Notes: generated by a model not told the origin, from the sequence alone. Positions 41,482-50,848 are shown, numbered from the stretch's first letter. The stretch: DNA of 64,000 nucleotides from G963676655 sp963676655 (GCA_963676655.2 CAXXKX010000003.1:1612001-1676000), one strand, 5' to 3'. Numbers and translations: made by a program.

Positions 41482-41856
41482 ATGGAACAAATTAATTATC
41501 GCGGAATTTATCAGGTGTATGTGAAAGAGGCTCCTAAAACAAAAAATCTCTACGAGATCCGGGACTTCTTCATTAACAAGGTGCGGCAACATCCGTTCGC
41601 GACTTATATCGGGATGTTCGATCATTACGAGCACACCCGGAATATTGATGGCGAAATCGCCGACAATATTATTGGCGCAATCAACATCATGTTCTGCTTT
41701 GGGAAAAAACTGCCAGACCCCAGAATGCTGTCGGTCAGACCACGTTCCATAGGAGTTTGCGAAACCGATATGGATTTTACAATTTCTTTTATGGAAGCCC
41801 CCAATCCTGATTTAACTAAAGTTATGATCCAATGGGTTGATGAGTTGTTCAATTAA
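41482..41856 (+). CDS. Small conserved protein (DUF6858-like)
   Basis: 124 residues, soluble, no signal. Distinctive segments: EIRDFFINKVRQHPFATYIGMFDHYEHT, NIMFCFGKKLPDP, LSVRPRSIGVCE and FMEAPNP. They fit my recollection of the DUF6858 family, which is found in sulfur-metabolising bacteria; this match is from memory only. AAGGAG precedes ATG 41482. It lies between the RND pump and the carrier-CBS gene, so a role in the same sulfur or metal stress pathway is plausible. Function unknown. Confidence 0.7.
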   Translation: MEQINYRGIYQVYVKEAPKTKNLYEIRDFFINKVRQHPFATYIGMFDHYEHTRNIDGEIADNIIGAINIMFCFGKKLPDPRMLSVRPRSIGVCETDMDFTISFMEAPNPDLTKVMIQWVDELFN

Positions 41857-41869
41857 CTAAAGGGCGACA

Positions 41870-43261
41870 ATGGCTAAGCGCGATGTATCGCATGACTCAA
41901 CCGTTTATCTAAAACTGAAAGGTAATAATATGAAATATTTATTTTTTATGCAAAAAAATTTATTTATCTTGATTCCCGTCACAATGATTTTGGGGTTTTT
42001 CTTTGGGATTAACACTGATGCAAAATTCCTGACCACAACAATACTGCCGTTGACGTTCCTGATGGTCTATCCAATGATGGTCAACCTTCAACTTAAAAAA
42101 ATTCTTGAAGGCGGCGATACAAAGGTCCAGGTGTTCACTCAAGTTATAAATTTCATGGTAGTGCCGTTTGCGGCCTACGGGTTTGGACGTATTTTCTTTC
42201 CGAACAACCATTACATGGCCCTGGGGCTTCTTCTCGTCGGTCTGCTCCCGACATCCGGAATGACCATTTCCTGGACCGGAATGGCCAGGGGAAATATTCC
42301 AGCAGCGGTAAAAATGACCGTATTCGGCTTGCTTTTAGGCTCATTTCTTGCGCCGTTTTACATCAAGATGTTAATGGGGACCGAAATCGAGATCAACATT
42401 CTAAAAGTTTTTTTGCAGATTGGGACTATTGTAATTGTCCCGCTTATTCTGGGAACTCTGACTCGAAAAGTCATTATATCCAGATACGGAATGGCTCATT
42501 ATCAGGAAAAATTGAAAAAACGTTTTCCTCCTTTCTCCACTCTGGGAGTACTGGGTATTGTTTTTGTCGCTATGGCGCTTAAAGCCAAAGGAATCACCAA
42601 TAACCCTTCAATTCTGCTGAAAATATTAATCCCGCTGGCTCTTTTTTACATTCTAAACGTTGTTGCAAGCATAATCATCGGAAAAATATTTTTCAAACGG
42701 GACAATGCAATTGCGCTTTTGTACGGTACCGTAATGCGCAATCTTTCAATCGCACTGGCGATTGCCATCACCGCGTTTGGTAAAGAAGGAGCGGATATTG
42801 CGATTGTAATTGCTTTGGGATATATAATTCAAGTCCAGCTGGCGGCATGGGTAGTTAAATTGACCGATAAAATTTATGGTCAGGCCCCCGAACAGGAAGC
42901 TGCGGAAATTATGCATGAGGGCCTGTTTTCACTGCATGAAACGGACACTGTTAAACAAGCCATTATGCTGCTTGGCGAAGAAGGTATTCATTCATTAGCA
43001 GTACTGAATGATCAGGACCGCCCTGTCGGGATGTTGTCCATGAACAATGTCATTGATCAAATTGCGGATAATATTCCGTTGGATACTGCTTTATCTGAAA
43101 TTAAGCTTGAAACAGTCGCGCTTGCCGGGGTTCATCAGCCAGTCTCAAAAATTGCCCGAACGATGAAAAGACTGCATAAGTATAAAGTCATCGTCACGGA
43201 TACAGCTGGCAACATCAAAGGCGTAATCGCCGGGGAAGACATTTTAAGAAGTTTGCAGTAA
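41870..43261 (+). CDS. BASS/ACR3-like carrier fused to a CBS-domain pair
   Basis: 463 residues. From about residue 25 to 340 it has nine to ten hydrophobic helices of the bile-acid/arsenite carrier fold (LLLVGLLPTSGMTISWTGMARGNIPAAVKM, YGTVMRNLSIALAIAITAFG). The cytoplasmic tail from about 350 to 463 is a CBS pair (HEGLFSLHETDTVKQAIMLLGEEGIHSLAVLNDQDRPVGMLS; HKYKVIVTDTAGNIKGVIAGEDIL). CBS domains bind adenosine nucleotides, so transport is probably gated by cell energy state. Two plausible starts: ATG 41870 (AAAGGG 5 bases upstream) and ATG 41930 (AAAGG 7 bases upstream). Substrate could be arsenite, an organic anion or a sulfur compound. Confidence 0.82.
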   Translation: MAKRDVSHDSTVYLKLKGNNMKYLFFMQKNLFILIPVTMILGFFFGINTDAKFLTTTILPLTFLMVYPMMVNLQLKKILEGGDTKVQVFTQVINFMVVPFAAYGFGRIFFPNNHYMALGLLLVGLLPTSGMTISWTGMARGNIPAAVKMTVFGLLLGSFLAPFYIKMLMGTEIEINILKVFLQIGTIVIVPLILGTLTRKVIISRYGMAHYQEKLKKRFPPFSTLGVLGIVFVAMALKAKGITNNPSILLKILIPLALFYILNVVASIIIGKIFFKRDNAIALLYGTVMRNLSIALAIAITAFGKEGADIAIVIALGYIIQVQLAAWVVKLTDKIYGQAPEQEAAEIMHEGLFSLHETDTVKQAIMLLGEEGIHSLAVLNDQDRPVGMLSMNNVIDQIADNIPLDTALSEIKLETVALAGVHQPVSKIARTMKRLHKYKVIVTDTAGNIKGVIAGEDILRSLQ

Positions 43262-43473
43262 AACCAGTTTTTTTAAAAGCCATATCACAAAGTTAATACA
43301 TTAACAACTAATATGTTATATTATTTTAAAAAAACAAGTGATGATTATTTATTTGTGGTTATTTATCTTGATTGATGAATATAAATATTCTGGAAAGTAA
43401 TTATTCTTTCTGGAATATTTTTTTTGCCATGCTATCTTTTTTACTGCGTTTTCAAACAAAAAAGGAAGTAAAG

Positions 43474-44655
43474 ATGAAGGCAGGAATGTTATTTTCGAGA
43501 CTGGCCGCGGCAGTCGCAATCGCCGGATTAGCCGGATGTGCAAAAACTATCTACGAGCAAAAAGGGGAAATTTCCAACAAGGTTGACGGCTGGAAATACT
43601 TTGTCGCCGGCAAGAAAAAACATTCTTATATTCCATCTGAAGGTTTTTACCTCGATAAGGGCGGCAAGCTGGTCGGACCGAAGATTCCGGTAAAAGATGG
43701 CGAATACAAATTTTTTGAAGCAAAGTTTGATGCTAAAACTTCAGGCCTGAGTTACTGGGCCATGTTCTACTATGACAAAAACGGCAAGCCAATCGTTGCC
43801 GACACTTATTCAACCGTTTATCGCAGCGGCAAGCTGGCTCCGATGAGCGGAGTCGTTTATGGCCGGATGGACATGAAGTACATGCAATTAATTTTCCAAT
43901 CCAAAACCGGAGTGGAAGCGGCAAATCTGCAAATATCGGAAATTTCTCCTTGCGCCGCCGCCAAATGGTGCGACCAACTCTACTCGACATTACCCCCGCT
44001 GAAATATCAACCGCCGCAGGATCGGATGAAACTATTGCCGAAAACCATGAAAGCGATGAAATCAGGTAGGCCGTGGCGCGTGGTTATGCTTGGCGACAGT
44101 ATTATCAATGACACCTTCAACTCCAACTTTCAAGCGTTATTAAAACGGAACTATCCGAAGTCAGATCTTAAATTTATTTGTTCCGTCCGCGGCAGTACCG
44201 GCTGCTGGTACTATCAGGATCCGGTCCAGTTCAAAAAATACGTAACCGATTTGAAACCGGATTTGCTGATTATCGGCGGCATCTCACAACGTAATGATAT
44301 TGGGGCAATTAAAAAGGTCATTTCCATGGCGAAAAAACTCAATTGTGAAATTATGCTGATGACCGGCCCGATGAATGAAGACTGGCGTCCTTATGATAAA
44401 AACAAGCCGGACGCTCCTTTGAAAATACAAAGCTGGACTCACAAAATGATTCCCGAAAAAAGAATGCAGCCGACAAAACTGGCTGCCGTGGCAAAAGAAT
44501 TCAATATTGAATTTCTCGATATGAAATCCCCCTGGCAGATCTACCTTGGAGCCTCCGGCAAACCCTGGCACTGGTTCCATCGTGACCGGGTCCACGCCAA
44601 TGACCGCGGCAAACAGATCATCGGCCGGATATTAACCAGATACATGACTAAATGA
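43474..44655 (+). CDS. SGNH/GDSL-hydrolase lipoprotein
   Basis: 393 residues from ATG 43474, chosen for AAAGGAAG upstream and the lipoprotein signal MKAGMLFSRLAAAVAIAGLAGC. A longer frame from 43372 lacks both. Residues about 25-165 form a beta-rich, possibly carbohydrate-binding, domain. The SGNH core follows: block I VVMLGDSIIND, block III-like GGISQRND, and the C-terminal DRVHANDRG with the Asp-x-x-His pair. It likely deacylates polysaccharide at the cell surface. Overlaps the next gene by 4 bases. Confidence 0.82.
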   Translation: MKAGMLFSRLAAAVAIAGLAGCAKTIYEQKGEISNKVDGWKYFVAGKKKHSYIPSEGFYLDKGGKLVGPKIPVKDGEYKFFEAKFDAKTSGLSYWAMFYYDKNGKPIVADTYSTVYRSGKLAPMSGVVYGRMDMKYMQLIFQSKTGVEAANLQISEISPCAAAKWCDQLYSTLPPLKYQPPQDRMKLLPKTMKAMKSGRPWRVVMLGDSIINDTFNSNFQALLKRNYPKSDLKFICSVRGSTGCWYYQDPVQFKKYVTDLKPDLLIIGGISQRNDIGAIKKVISMAKKLNCEIMLMTGPMNEDWRPYDKNKPDAPLKIQSWTHKMIPEKRMQPTKLAAVAKEFNIEFLDMKSPWQIYLGASGKPWHWFHRDRVHANDRGKQIIGRILTRYMTK

Positions 44656-44939
44656 AGAAAGTTTTCACCCGGATACGGGAATATCTCTGGAGAGTTATAA
44701 ATGATCCTTTATTCGTAATTGTTATTTCAGACCGAAAGGCGAAAGCGAAAAAAGGAAAGCTTACACAAAAATTTCTAAATGAGTGCTCTGAGCTGTGCCG
44801 TCAATACAATATAAAAAGCGGCTATGTTTACGGCATCAGCACTCATGAGGGAATTCGTTTATGTTTTTCTGAAGATATCCCGAAACATTACCATCAGCGT
44901 TTCCGGAATGTTTGGGCCTGCTTAAAAGACCGTGATTAA
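44652..44939 (+). CDS. DUF3634-like small protein
   Basis: 95 residues. The pattern DPLFVIVISDRKAKAKKGKLTQKFLNECSELC, GYVYGIS, IRLCFSEDIPKHYHQRFRNVW matches my recollection of DUF3634. There is a short hydrophobic stretch near residue 20 but no clear signal. Translationally coupled to the SGNH gene (ATGA). Function unknown. Confidence 0.7.
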   Translation: MKKVFTRIREYLWRVINDPLFVIVISDRKAKAKKGKLTQKFLNECSELCRQYNIKSGYVYGISTHEGIRLCFSEDIPKHYHQRFRNVWACLKDRD

Positions 44940-44948
44940 CACCTTGCT

Positions 44949-45248
44949 TTACTCATCTTTCTTGAACGGGTTCCAGCCGCCGAAAACTTTTTCCCGGCGG
45001 GCATCGCGGGAAGAATCCATTTGACGGTGTTCATTGCTGAGAATTGCCCGTTCCCGTGAATTTATTTCGGAATTGGACATCCATTCGACATTTTTCTCAC
45101 TGCTGTATTTTTCACGCGCCAGCGTCTTGGTTACTTTTTTACGAGTTTCATCCTTCTTTTTACCGTGATACATCTCATGAAACATAGATGATTCACACCC
45201 GGCCAAAAAGATCATACAGGCAATACCCGAACAAATTTTCAATAACAT
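44949..45248 (-). CDS. Small lipoprotein, charged
   Basis: About 99 residues. Signal MLLKICSGIACMIFLAGC with lipobox FLAGC, then a very hydrophilic Lys/Arg/Glu-rich body (KKKDETRKKVTKTLAREKYSS). A frame from TTG 45263 reads through the ribosome-binding site (AAAGGTG), so ATG 45248 is the start. Convergent with the DUF3634-like gene. No family recognised. Confidence 0.7.
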   Translation of the reverse strand: MLLKICSGIACMIFLAGCESSMFHEMYHGKKKDETRKKVTKTLAREKYSSEKNVEWMSNSEINSRERAILSNEHRQMDSSRDARREKVFGGWNPFKKDE

Positions 45249-45284
45249 ATTATCACCTTTCAAAATGTCTTGTCATGATGTTTT

Positions 45285-46016
45285 TTATTTTTTTGCAACC
45301 GGATGAAAAAAACATGTCGCGACGCCGTTTTTATTACAATTTATCAACATAATTCCAGGAGGGTCCTTGCGGTAGAACATCTCCCCGCTGCCAATTTGCC
45401 CGGACTTCAAAGAATTTGACAGAGGCTTCCAGCCACTCGCCTGAAGTTTTGACCCCATCTCGCTGATGGCGTTTTCCCGATATGCCTCTGTCCGGAAAAT
45501 ACCGTAAACGACATTCTGCTTAGGCAGCGAGATATATTTTTTCGGTTTGGCATCGAAAGTTTTCGGGAGTTCAGCGGGCCAGACAAACTTCTCCGGCAAT
45601 TTATGTGGAATCTCAATCGAAAACTGCACCAGCGGCATGCCGCCGCCAAAATACAGTAATAAAACCCGTTTTTCAGAGCCGTCTTTAAATTTCTGGCGAA
45701 TCAGCAGGCTGTTGCTGTTGGCGGCAAATTTCGCACCCGGATAAAGGCTGCGTAAACTTTCCATAAACAAATCAATACGCTGATTGATCAGGCCGATCTT
45801 CAACTGCATTTTCACCCCGTTAATGATTACCGGTTCACTCCAAATACCTTTGGCTTTGAGAGCCTGGTCAATGGGACCTGGAGAGGATCCGTCAATCCCA
45901 GGGCGCAAAGTATATACTTTGCTAAAGCCGGATATTGCAGCAAAAAACATGAACAATATTATCAGGCTTTTGCTTAGAAACCTTTGCGGTAACGATAGAT
46001 GCACATTGAATTGCAT
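45285..46016 (-). CDS. Exported protein of unknown function in the exb-tonB operon
   Basis: About 243 residues from ATG 46016 (GAGGTG 7 bases upstream). A longer frame to 46070 would overlap the preceding gene by 97 bases, against 43 here. N-terminal signal (SKSLIILFMFFAAISGFS). The rest alternates beta strands with Lys/Pro-rich loops (LLLYFGGGMPLVQFSIEIPHKLPEKFVWPAELP). No known domain. Terminal gene of the TPR-ExbB-ExbD-TonB run, so it may work at the envelope with that system. Confidence 0.65.
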   Translation of the reverse strand: MQFNVHLSLPQRFLSKSLIILFMFFAAISGFSKVYTLRPGIDGSSPGPIDQALKAKGIWSEPVIINGVKMQLKIGLINQRIDLFMESLRSLYPGAKFAANSNSLLIRQKFKDGSEKRVLLLYFGGGMPLVQFSIEIPHKLPEKFVWPAELPKTFDAKPKKYISLPKQNVVYGIFRTEAYRENAISEMGSKLQASGWKPLSNSLKSGQIGSGEMFYRKDPPGIMLINCNKNGVATCFFHPVAKK

Positions 46017-46216
46017 TTTGGACACCTCGTAATATTTGTATCGCCACGATCGAGAAACGAATGCTGACATTTTTCACAACGGAACAGCAAATGCCGGGTA
46101 GGATGCCACTGATATACGGTTGAGCGCCATAATTCGCGGCCCCACAGAATCGCCAGGGTAATCAACCAGCAGCCAAGATATAAAATGCAGCCGTCACTGA
46201 AATCAACTCCGATCAT
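45974..46216 (-). CDS. Membrane-anchored zinc-ribbon protein
   Basis: 80 residues. One N-terminal helix (CILYLGCWLITLAILWG) followed by two Cys pairs (FRCEKCQHSF and TRCPKCNSMC) that should bind one zinc in a rubredoxin-like knuckle. Its start overlaps the tonB stop by 4 bases. Role unknown; possibly an assembly or regulatory partner of the energising complex. Confidence 0.75.
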   Translation of the reverse strand: MIGVDFSDGCILYLGCWLITLAILWGRELWRSTVYQWHPTRHLLFRCEKCQHSFLDRGDTNITRCPKCNSMCIYRYRKGF

Positions 46217-46962
46217 TTGTCAGCTCCCTGCTTAGGGGCGACCCAGAACATATACAAATCCTGTTCTTCGCCTGTTTTCATTTTTCCCGTAACGCAGGCC
46301 CGCAAAACCTGATCAACCGCTTGCAGGTCAAGATCTTTTCTCCCGCAGGACTTTTTCAGAACCACCCGGGGAAAGAATTTATCCCCGCCGACAATCAACT
46401 TTAAGGCAGTAGGGCCGCTGACATCTTGCAATTTCAAGTTTTTGAATTCCGGTATCAACATGATTTTTCTGCGCTCGTCAAGAACGACCGGATATTTTGA
46501 AGGAGCGGAAGGAACCGGGAAAATTTTTTCCGGTCTTGGCGGCGTTGGGATATATCCGGCAAAAGAAGTCGAAGCAACAGGCGACAACCTGGAGTTTGCC
46601 AACTTATATTCGGGCCGCGATAATTTATCAGGAAAATCTATTGTTTTTCCATCTTTAGCGCCGGAATCAAACTTACTTTGATGGGGTGTCGCACTGAACC
46701 CGTATTTGCTGTTTGGCTTAATAAACACCGAAGGGTCCTGATATTTCAACCAGTTATTGAACTGGGATACAGACTTTTGCGAACTGTCCAAAGAAACCAT
46801 ATAATTGAACAGCGGTTTAACTTTTGAAACAGCCTGCGGCGGAGTTTTGTAATAAAACCCCAGAGCCAGCACCAGATGAAAAACCAGCGCCAGCACCGCA
46901 GCCTGGATAATGATAATTATCCTGGCTCTCCGGTCCCTGGATTGTGCCGGTGATTTACTCAT
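46213..46962 (-). CDS. TonB-like energy-transducing protein
   Basis: 249 residues. A single N-terminal helix (ARIIIIIQAAVLALVFHLVLALGFYY) with the His typical of the TonB membrane anchor, then a Pro/Lys-rich periplasmic spacer (GYIPTPPRPEKIFPVPSAPSKYPV) and a small C-terminal domain (PRVVLKKSCGRKDLDLQAVDQVLRA) matching the TonB/TolA fold. Overlaps exbD by 8 bases. The YP motif usual in the C-terminal domain is not obvious, so receptor specificity may differ. Confidence 0.78.
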   Translation of the reverse strand: MSKSPAQSRDRRARIIIIIQAAVLALVFHLVLALGFYYKTPPQAVSKVKPLFNYMVSLDSSQKSVSQFNNWLKYQDPSVFIKPNSKYGFSATPHQSKFDSGAKDGKTIDFPDKLSRPEYKLANSRLSPVASTSFAGYIPTPPRPEKIFPVPSAPSKYPVVLDERRKIMLIPEFKNLKLQDVSGPTALKLIVGGDKFFPRVVLKKSCGRKDLDLQAVDQVLRACVTGKMKTGEEQDLYMFWVAPKQGADK

Positions 46963-47413
46963 TTTGCCTTAAATCCGCATCTGCTTCACGTTTCGGGGGT
47001 GCTGTCGCCAAAAATACCGACAACTGGGCTTTTTCAGCCAAAGACATTAATTCCGCCACATCTTTGAAAGGACATTTTTTATCAGCCCGGATGATAATGG
47101 TTCCGGAGTTGGAATAGGTACTTACCTTTGCCAGTTCCTGCTTTAATTCATCCATTGATACCAGCTTGTCCTTAAAAAACACCTCGGGTTTGCCGGATTG
47201 CATGGAAACGGTAATGACAAATTTCTCTATTCCAAGCGTACTTACCGTCCCGACTTGAGGCGGTTCGACCTTAAAGCCCGACACTTCAACATAAGAACTG
47301 CTGAGCATAAAAAAGATCAGCAGAAGAAACATCACATCGACCAGCGGCGTCAAGTCCGGCCGGCCGTGAAACGGCTTCATGCGATGATCTCTTTTGAAAA
47401 AAGACTTAATCAT
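46955..47413 (-). CDS. exbD: ExbD/TolR-family protein
   Basis: 152 residues. N-terminal LTPLVDVMFLLLIFFMLSSSYV carries the conserved membrane Asp of ExbD/TolR, followed by a periplasmic domain ending IIRADKKCPFKDVAELMSLAEKAQ. Forms the proton-conducting complex with ExbB to energise the TonB-like protein. Overlaps both neighbours by 8 bases, implying coupled translation. ExbD versus TolR is decided only by the adjacent TonB-like gene. Confidence 0.9.
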   Translation of the reverse strand: MIKSFFKRDHRMKPFHGRPDLTPLVDVMFLLLIFFMLSSSYVEVSGFKVEPPQVGTVSTLGIEKFVITVSMQSGKPEVFFKDKLVSMDELKQELAKVSTYSNSGTIIIRADKKCPFKDVAELMSLAEKAQLSVFLATAPPKREADADLRQNE

Positions 47414-48056
47414 TACTCGCTCCGGTGTGGTTGTGAGACGAATTCTTGTGATGTTTGAAAAAGTATACTATCTCTGAAGATGATTTTTCAATTTCCAGGA
47501 TCATTGAGTTAACTCTGGCCGCCAGGTAATTATAGGCGATATAACACGGAATCGCCACGCACAGACCGGCGGCGGTCGTAACCAGCGCCATACTGATTGA
47601 CCCGGCCAGGTCGGCCGCGGATAAATACTCCCGAACGGAATAAATGGTCTGGAAAGCACGCATCATTCCAAGTACGGTTCCAAGCAAACCAAGCAGCGGA
47701 GCGATATAGCCAACTGTCCCGAGAATATCCAAATGTCTTTCCAGCGCAGGAATCTGAACGAGCTTCTCATCTTCAATTGCTTGCTCAATATCCTCTTCTC
47801 CACGTTCATAAGCAAGAATGGCTTCTTTCAAAACCCTGGCGACCGGGCCAGGGGTGTTTTCGCATAAAGTTACCGCTTCCACCATGCCGTCGCGCTTTAA
47901 AACGTTAATCAGCCCCTTGACCAGTTCCCTGATATTGATTTGCTCACGATGGAACTGAAACCATTTTTCGCAAAAAACAAAGACTGCGACCAGACTGCAA
48001 ATTAAAATCACAATCATTACCGGTCCGCCATCGCGCAGCATTTTAATATAAAACAT
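47406..48056 (-). CDS. exbB: ExbB/TolQ/MotA-family proton-channel protein
   Basis: 216 residues. Three helices: MLRDGGPVMIVILICSLVAVFVFCEKW, then LDILGTVGYIAPLLGLLGTVLGMMRAF and AGSISMALVTTAAGLCVAIPCYIAYNYL, with the Pro and Thr residues typical of the channel. AAGGAG precedes ATG 48056. It follows the TPR protein gene in the same direction. Confidence 0.9.
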   Translation of the reverse strand: MFYIKMLRDGGPVMIVILICSLVAVFVFCEKWFQFHREQINIRELVKGLINVLKRDGMVEAVTLCENTPGPVARVLKEAILAYERGEEDIEQAIEDEKLVQIPALERHLDILGTVGYIAPLLGLLGTVLGMMRAFQTIYSVREYLSAADLAGSISMALVTTAAGLCVAIPCYIAYNYLAARVNSMILEIEKSSSEIVYFFKHHKNSSHNHTGASND

Positions 48057-48128
48057 TTTTCAATATCTCCTTCAAGATTATTCTTATCTATTATTATACC
48101 CTGAATATACAGGGAATATTACACTGGT

Positions 48129-50759
48129 TTATTCCCGGCGGGCTTTTCTCTTCAATTCGATGATCAGAGTATCAAAATCCTCTCCGGTATCAAGCTGCAG
48201 CTTGCGAAGCAGTTGATAAATACCGATTGCACTCTGAATATCTTTTTCAGCAATCTTCTTTCGCTCTTTATGTTCGGAATAAATTCTTGCCGCAGCATAA
48301 GCGGCTTTAACCATCCAAATCTTTTCCGCTTCTTTGACGGTGCCGACATCCGGAACCCCGGCAAAAACCGCGCTATTATAGTAGTCCAGAGTTTTGCGGC
48401 GCTGGGCTTTGATCTTCTCATCATTTTCATCCGTAACCCGAATTTGTTGATATTCAATTTCATAACAGCGTCCAAGTTTGTAATCAGTTTGAACCCGGAT
48501 CAACGAAGGAATATTTTTTATTTTAAGAATTTCCAGGTATTCCAGTTCAGCGGCCTTAAGATACTGCTTACTGAAAGTCTTGTTGTACAAAGCGAAGAGG
48601 CTGTCTCCGGCCCGACCGTGAGCGGCAGCGGCAAGCAGACTGCCGGGGCGTAAGGGCGGAACGGCTTGAAAATACTCTCTGGCCTTTTCATAGTCTCCTG
48701 CTTTTGAAGCCAAATCCCCAGCCAGGAACAGCATTTCGGACAATCCGGTAAAATCAGGATAATTTTTCTGGGTAAGATCTAAAAGTTTCAAGGCGTTAAT
48801 GGTATTTCCCAACTTGGCCTGCGCCGACATTTGAGCAGAGAGGATACGCGGCCTAATACTCTTATTTTTCTTGAACATTTCCTCCATGTCGGCAAGAATA
48901 TTGAGCGCTGCATTATAGCGGCCGGCGGCAAATAATTCATCCGCCTGCCTGAACATTGCCGCGGCGGTAAATTCTGACTCCGGGTATTGTTTGCGCAAGA
49001 CGGCCAGTTTTTTTGCGGCGGCATCATTTTTTTTGCAAAAAACATCCGCATATATCCCTTTGTAGAGCGCATTCGGGGCAAATTCACTTTTAGCAAAAGC
49101 TCCGGTTGCAAATTCTTCAAAACACTTGGCGGCTAAAGTGTAATCACCGGAAGAAAAAGCCAGTTTCCCGGCCTTGAACATCGCGTCATCGGCTAATTTA
49201 TGGGTTGGATATTTTTTGGCCATTTCAGCAAATACTCCAATTGCCTCTTTATCCCGGTCAAGTCGATCCAGAGCAGCCGCATCCATATACAGGATCCCCG
49301 GAATCAATTCCACCGGTAATTTCGGCATAACCAGCAATTTTTTTACTTCTGCCAGCACCATGACCGGCTCTCCGGCCATTTCCAAAGCTCTGGCTGCTTC
49401 ATATCTGGCCCGGGCCTCCCAATCAGAATTTTTATTAGCGAGCTCCAGAAAAACATCTGCAGCAGCACGATACAATTGACGTTTGAGCCGCATTTCCCCC
49501 ATCAGAAACAAACCCTGGCCGGTAATTGTCGCTGAACATTTCAGTTTATCAACAAAACGGCAAAATTTTTCCGCCTCATTCCATTTTTTCTGTGACGCGC
49601 TGAATTCAGCCGCGGCAATCGCGGCAGCAGCTTGTTCCTCCGGCTTAACTTTTGAATCAAAAGTCAATTCAGAACAAATCTTAATAGCCTTATCGATTTC
49701 CCCGCTGCCGGCCAGTAAATCGGCCGCTTTGATGCGCATGGTAGAAGCATTTTCCGCCGTTGGAAATAAGTCACTGTAGTCAAGGGCCGTCTTTGCGGCG
49801 GCTTTTTTGTCTCCAGCCGATTCATAGAGCGAAGTTAAGCTTAACAAAGAATCACGTCTGGCAGCTGAAGACGGAGCATATTTAACCGCCCGTTCCATGA
49901 AGAAAATGGCATCTTTAAGTTTCTGTGCAGCAATAAAATTTTTTGCCGCAATCATATCAAGGTTGAATAAGCCGGCATCGGGAGTGTCCGGAAATTTGGC
50001 GGCGGTATAAGCTTTTTTGAATTCAGAAAGTTTTTTCTCCTCCAAATAAAGAAGCAACCGCATTTTCTGGATTTCAAGATAATCACGATCTTTCCGGTAC
50101 TTACCGGAATCATCCAGCAGTTTAGCGGCAAGCTTGTAGTCCCGACTGCGAATCGCGTTATTCAACTCCTGGAGATACGCTTTTTTCTCCCATGCGGTTC
50201 CGGCGGCGACTCGACGCAGCAATCCGAATACTTCTGAAGCGGCAGCCCATTTTTTTTGTTCGGCTAAAGCAAATCCCTGACATGAAAGCATCTGAAAATA
50301 GAGATCACCGATAACCGGCTGTCCTGGCGCAAGCGCTTTTTGTAAGGTTGTTTCCGCCTTGTCCGGCTGCTTTTTCAGTAAAAAGATTTCCGCCTGATAC
50401 AAAGACCGACGCAAGCGGTCCGAATCGGGAAATTGCTTGCCAAGACTGTCAAGTTCCTTCTGGGCGGCATCAGCACGGGCCTGCCTGATATACGTTGAAA
50501 TCAAGCATTCACATGCATCTTTAAGCGCCTGCTTATCATTTGCAGCTTCCACTTTATAGCGTTGGAAAAAGTTTTCAGCCCGGTCATAAAGCTTATGCCG
50601 GAAAGCCCTTTCTCCAAGAACCCTGACTGTATACGGGTTTTCTCCGGAAGGGCTTTGGGTCAACAGGGTTTCGGCGGCAAACATCATACCACCGCACACT
50701 GTCAAAGCAAGCACAAGCAGGATTTTGCACGTAATAAGCATTGTTGCATAAATATTCAT
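48129..50759 (-). CDS. Exported tetratricopeptide-repeat protein
   Basis: 876 residues. Signal peptide (LLVLALTVCGGMMFAAE), then many TPR-type helical pairs over the whole length (for example AERAFRHKLYDRAENFFQRY, KYPTHKLADDAMFKAGKLAFSSGDYTLAAKCFEEF, AGRYNAALNILADMEEMF). Likely a periplasmic scaffold. Its place just upstream of exbB-exbD-tonB, as in some outer-membrane uptake and envelope systems, suggests it helps organise that complex. It starts about 90 bases after recA. No obvious ribosome-binding site before ATG 50759. Confidence 0.8.
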   Translation of the reverse strand: MNIYATMLITCKILLVLALTVCGGMMFAAETLLTQSPSGENPYTVRVLGERAFRHKLYDRAENFFQRYKVEAANDKQALKDACECLISTYIRQARADAAQKELDSLGKQFPDSDRLRRSLYQAEIFLLKKQPDKAETTLQKALAPGQPVIGDLYFQMLSCQGFALAEQKKWAAASEVFGLLRRVAAGTAWEKKAYLQELNNAIRSRDYKLAAKLLDDSGKYRKDRDYLEIQKMRLLLYLEEKKLSEFKKAYTAAKFPDTPDAGLFNLDMIAAKNFIAAQKLKDAIFFMERAVKYAPSSAARRDSLLSLTSLYESAGDKKAAAKTALDYSDLFPTAENASTMRIKAADLLAGSGEIDKAIKICSELTFDSKVKPEEQAAAAIAAAEFSASQKKWNEAEKFCRFVDKLKCSATITGQGLFLMGEMRLKRQLYRAAADVFLELANKNSDWEARARYEAARALEMAGEPVMVLAEVKKLLVMPKLPVELIPGILYMDAAALDRLDRDKEAIGVFAEMAKKYPTHKLADDAMFKAGKLAFSSGDYTLAAKCFEEFATGAFAKSEFAPNALYKGIYADVFCKKNDAAAKKLAVLRKQYPESEFTAAAMFRQADELFAAGRYNAALNILADMEEMFKKNKSIRPRILSAQMSAQAKLGNTINALKLLDLTQKNYPDFTGLSEMLFLAGDLASKAGDYEKAREYFQAVPPLRPGSLLAAAAHGRAGDSLFALYNKTFSKQYLKAAELEYLEILKIKNIPSLIRVQTDYKLGRCYEIEYQQIRVTDENDEKIKAQRRKTLDYYNSAVFAGVPDVGTVKEAEKIWMVKAAYAAARIYSEHKERKKIAEKDIQSAIGIYQLLRKLQLDTGEDFDTLIIELKRKARRE

Positions 50760-50848
50760 ATTAACAGATCGTAGTTGTTAAATTTAAATCGCAGTCGTTA
50801 AAACTGGATAACAATATGCACAACCGCATATCCACAATGCCTTTGTTG

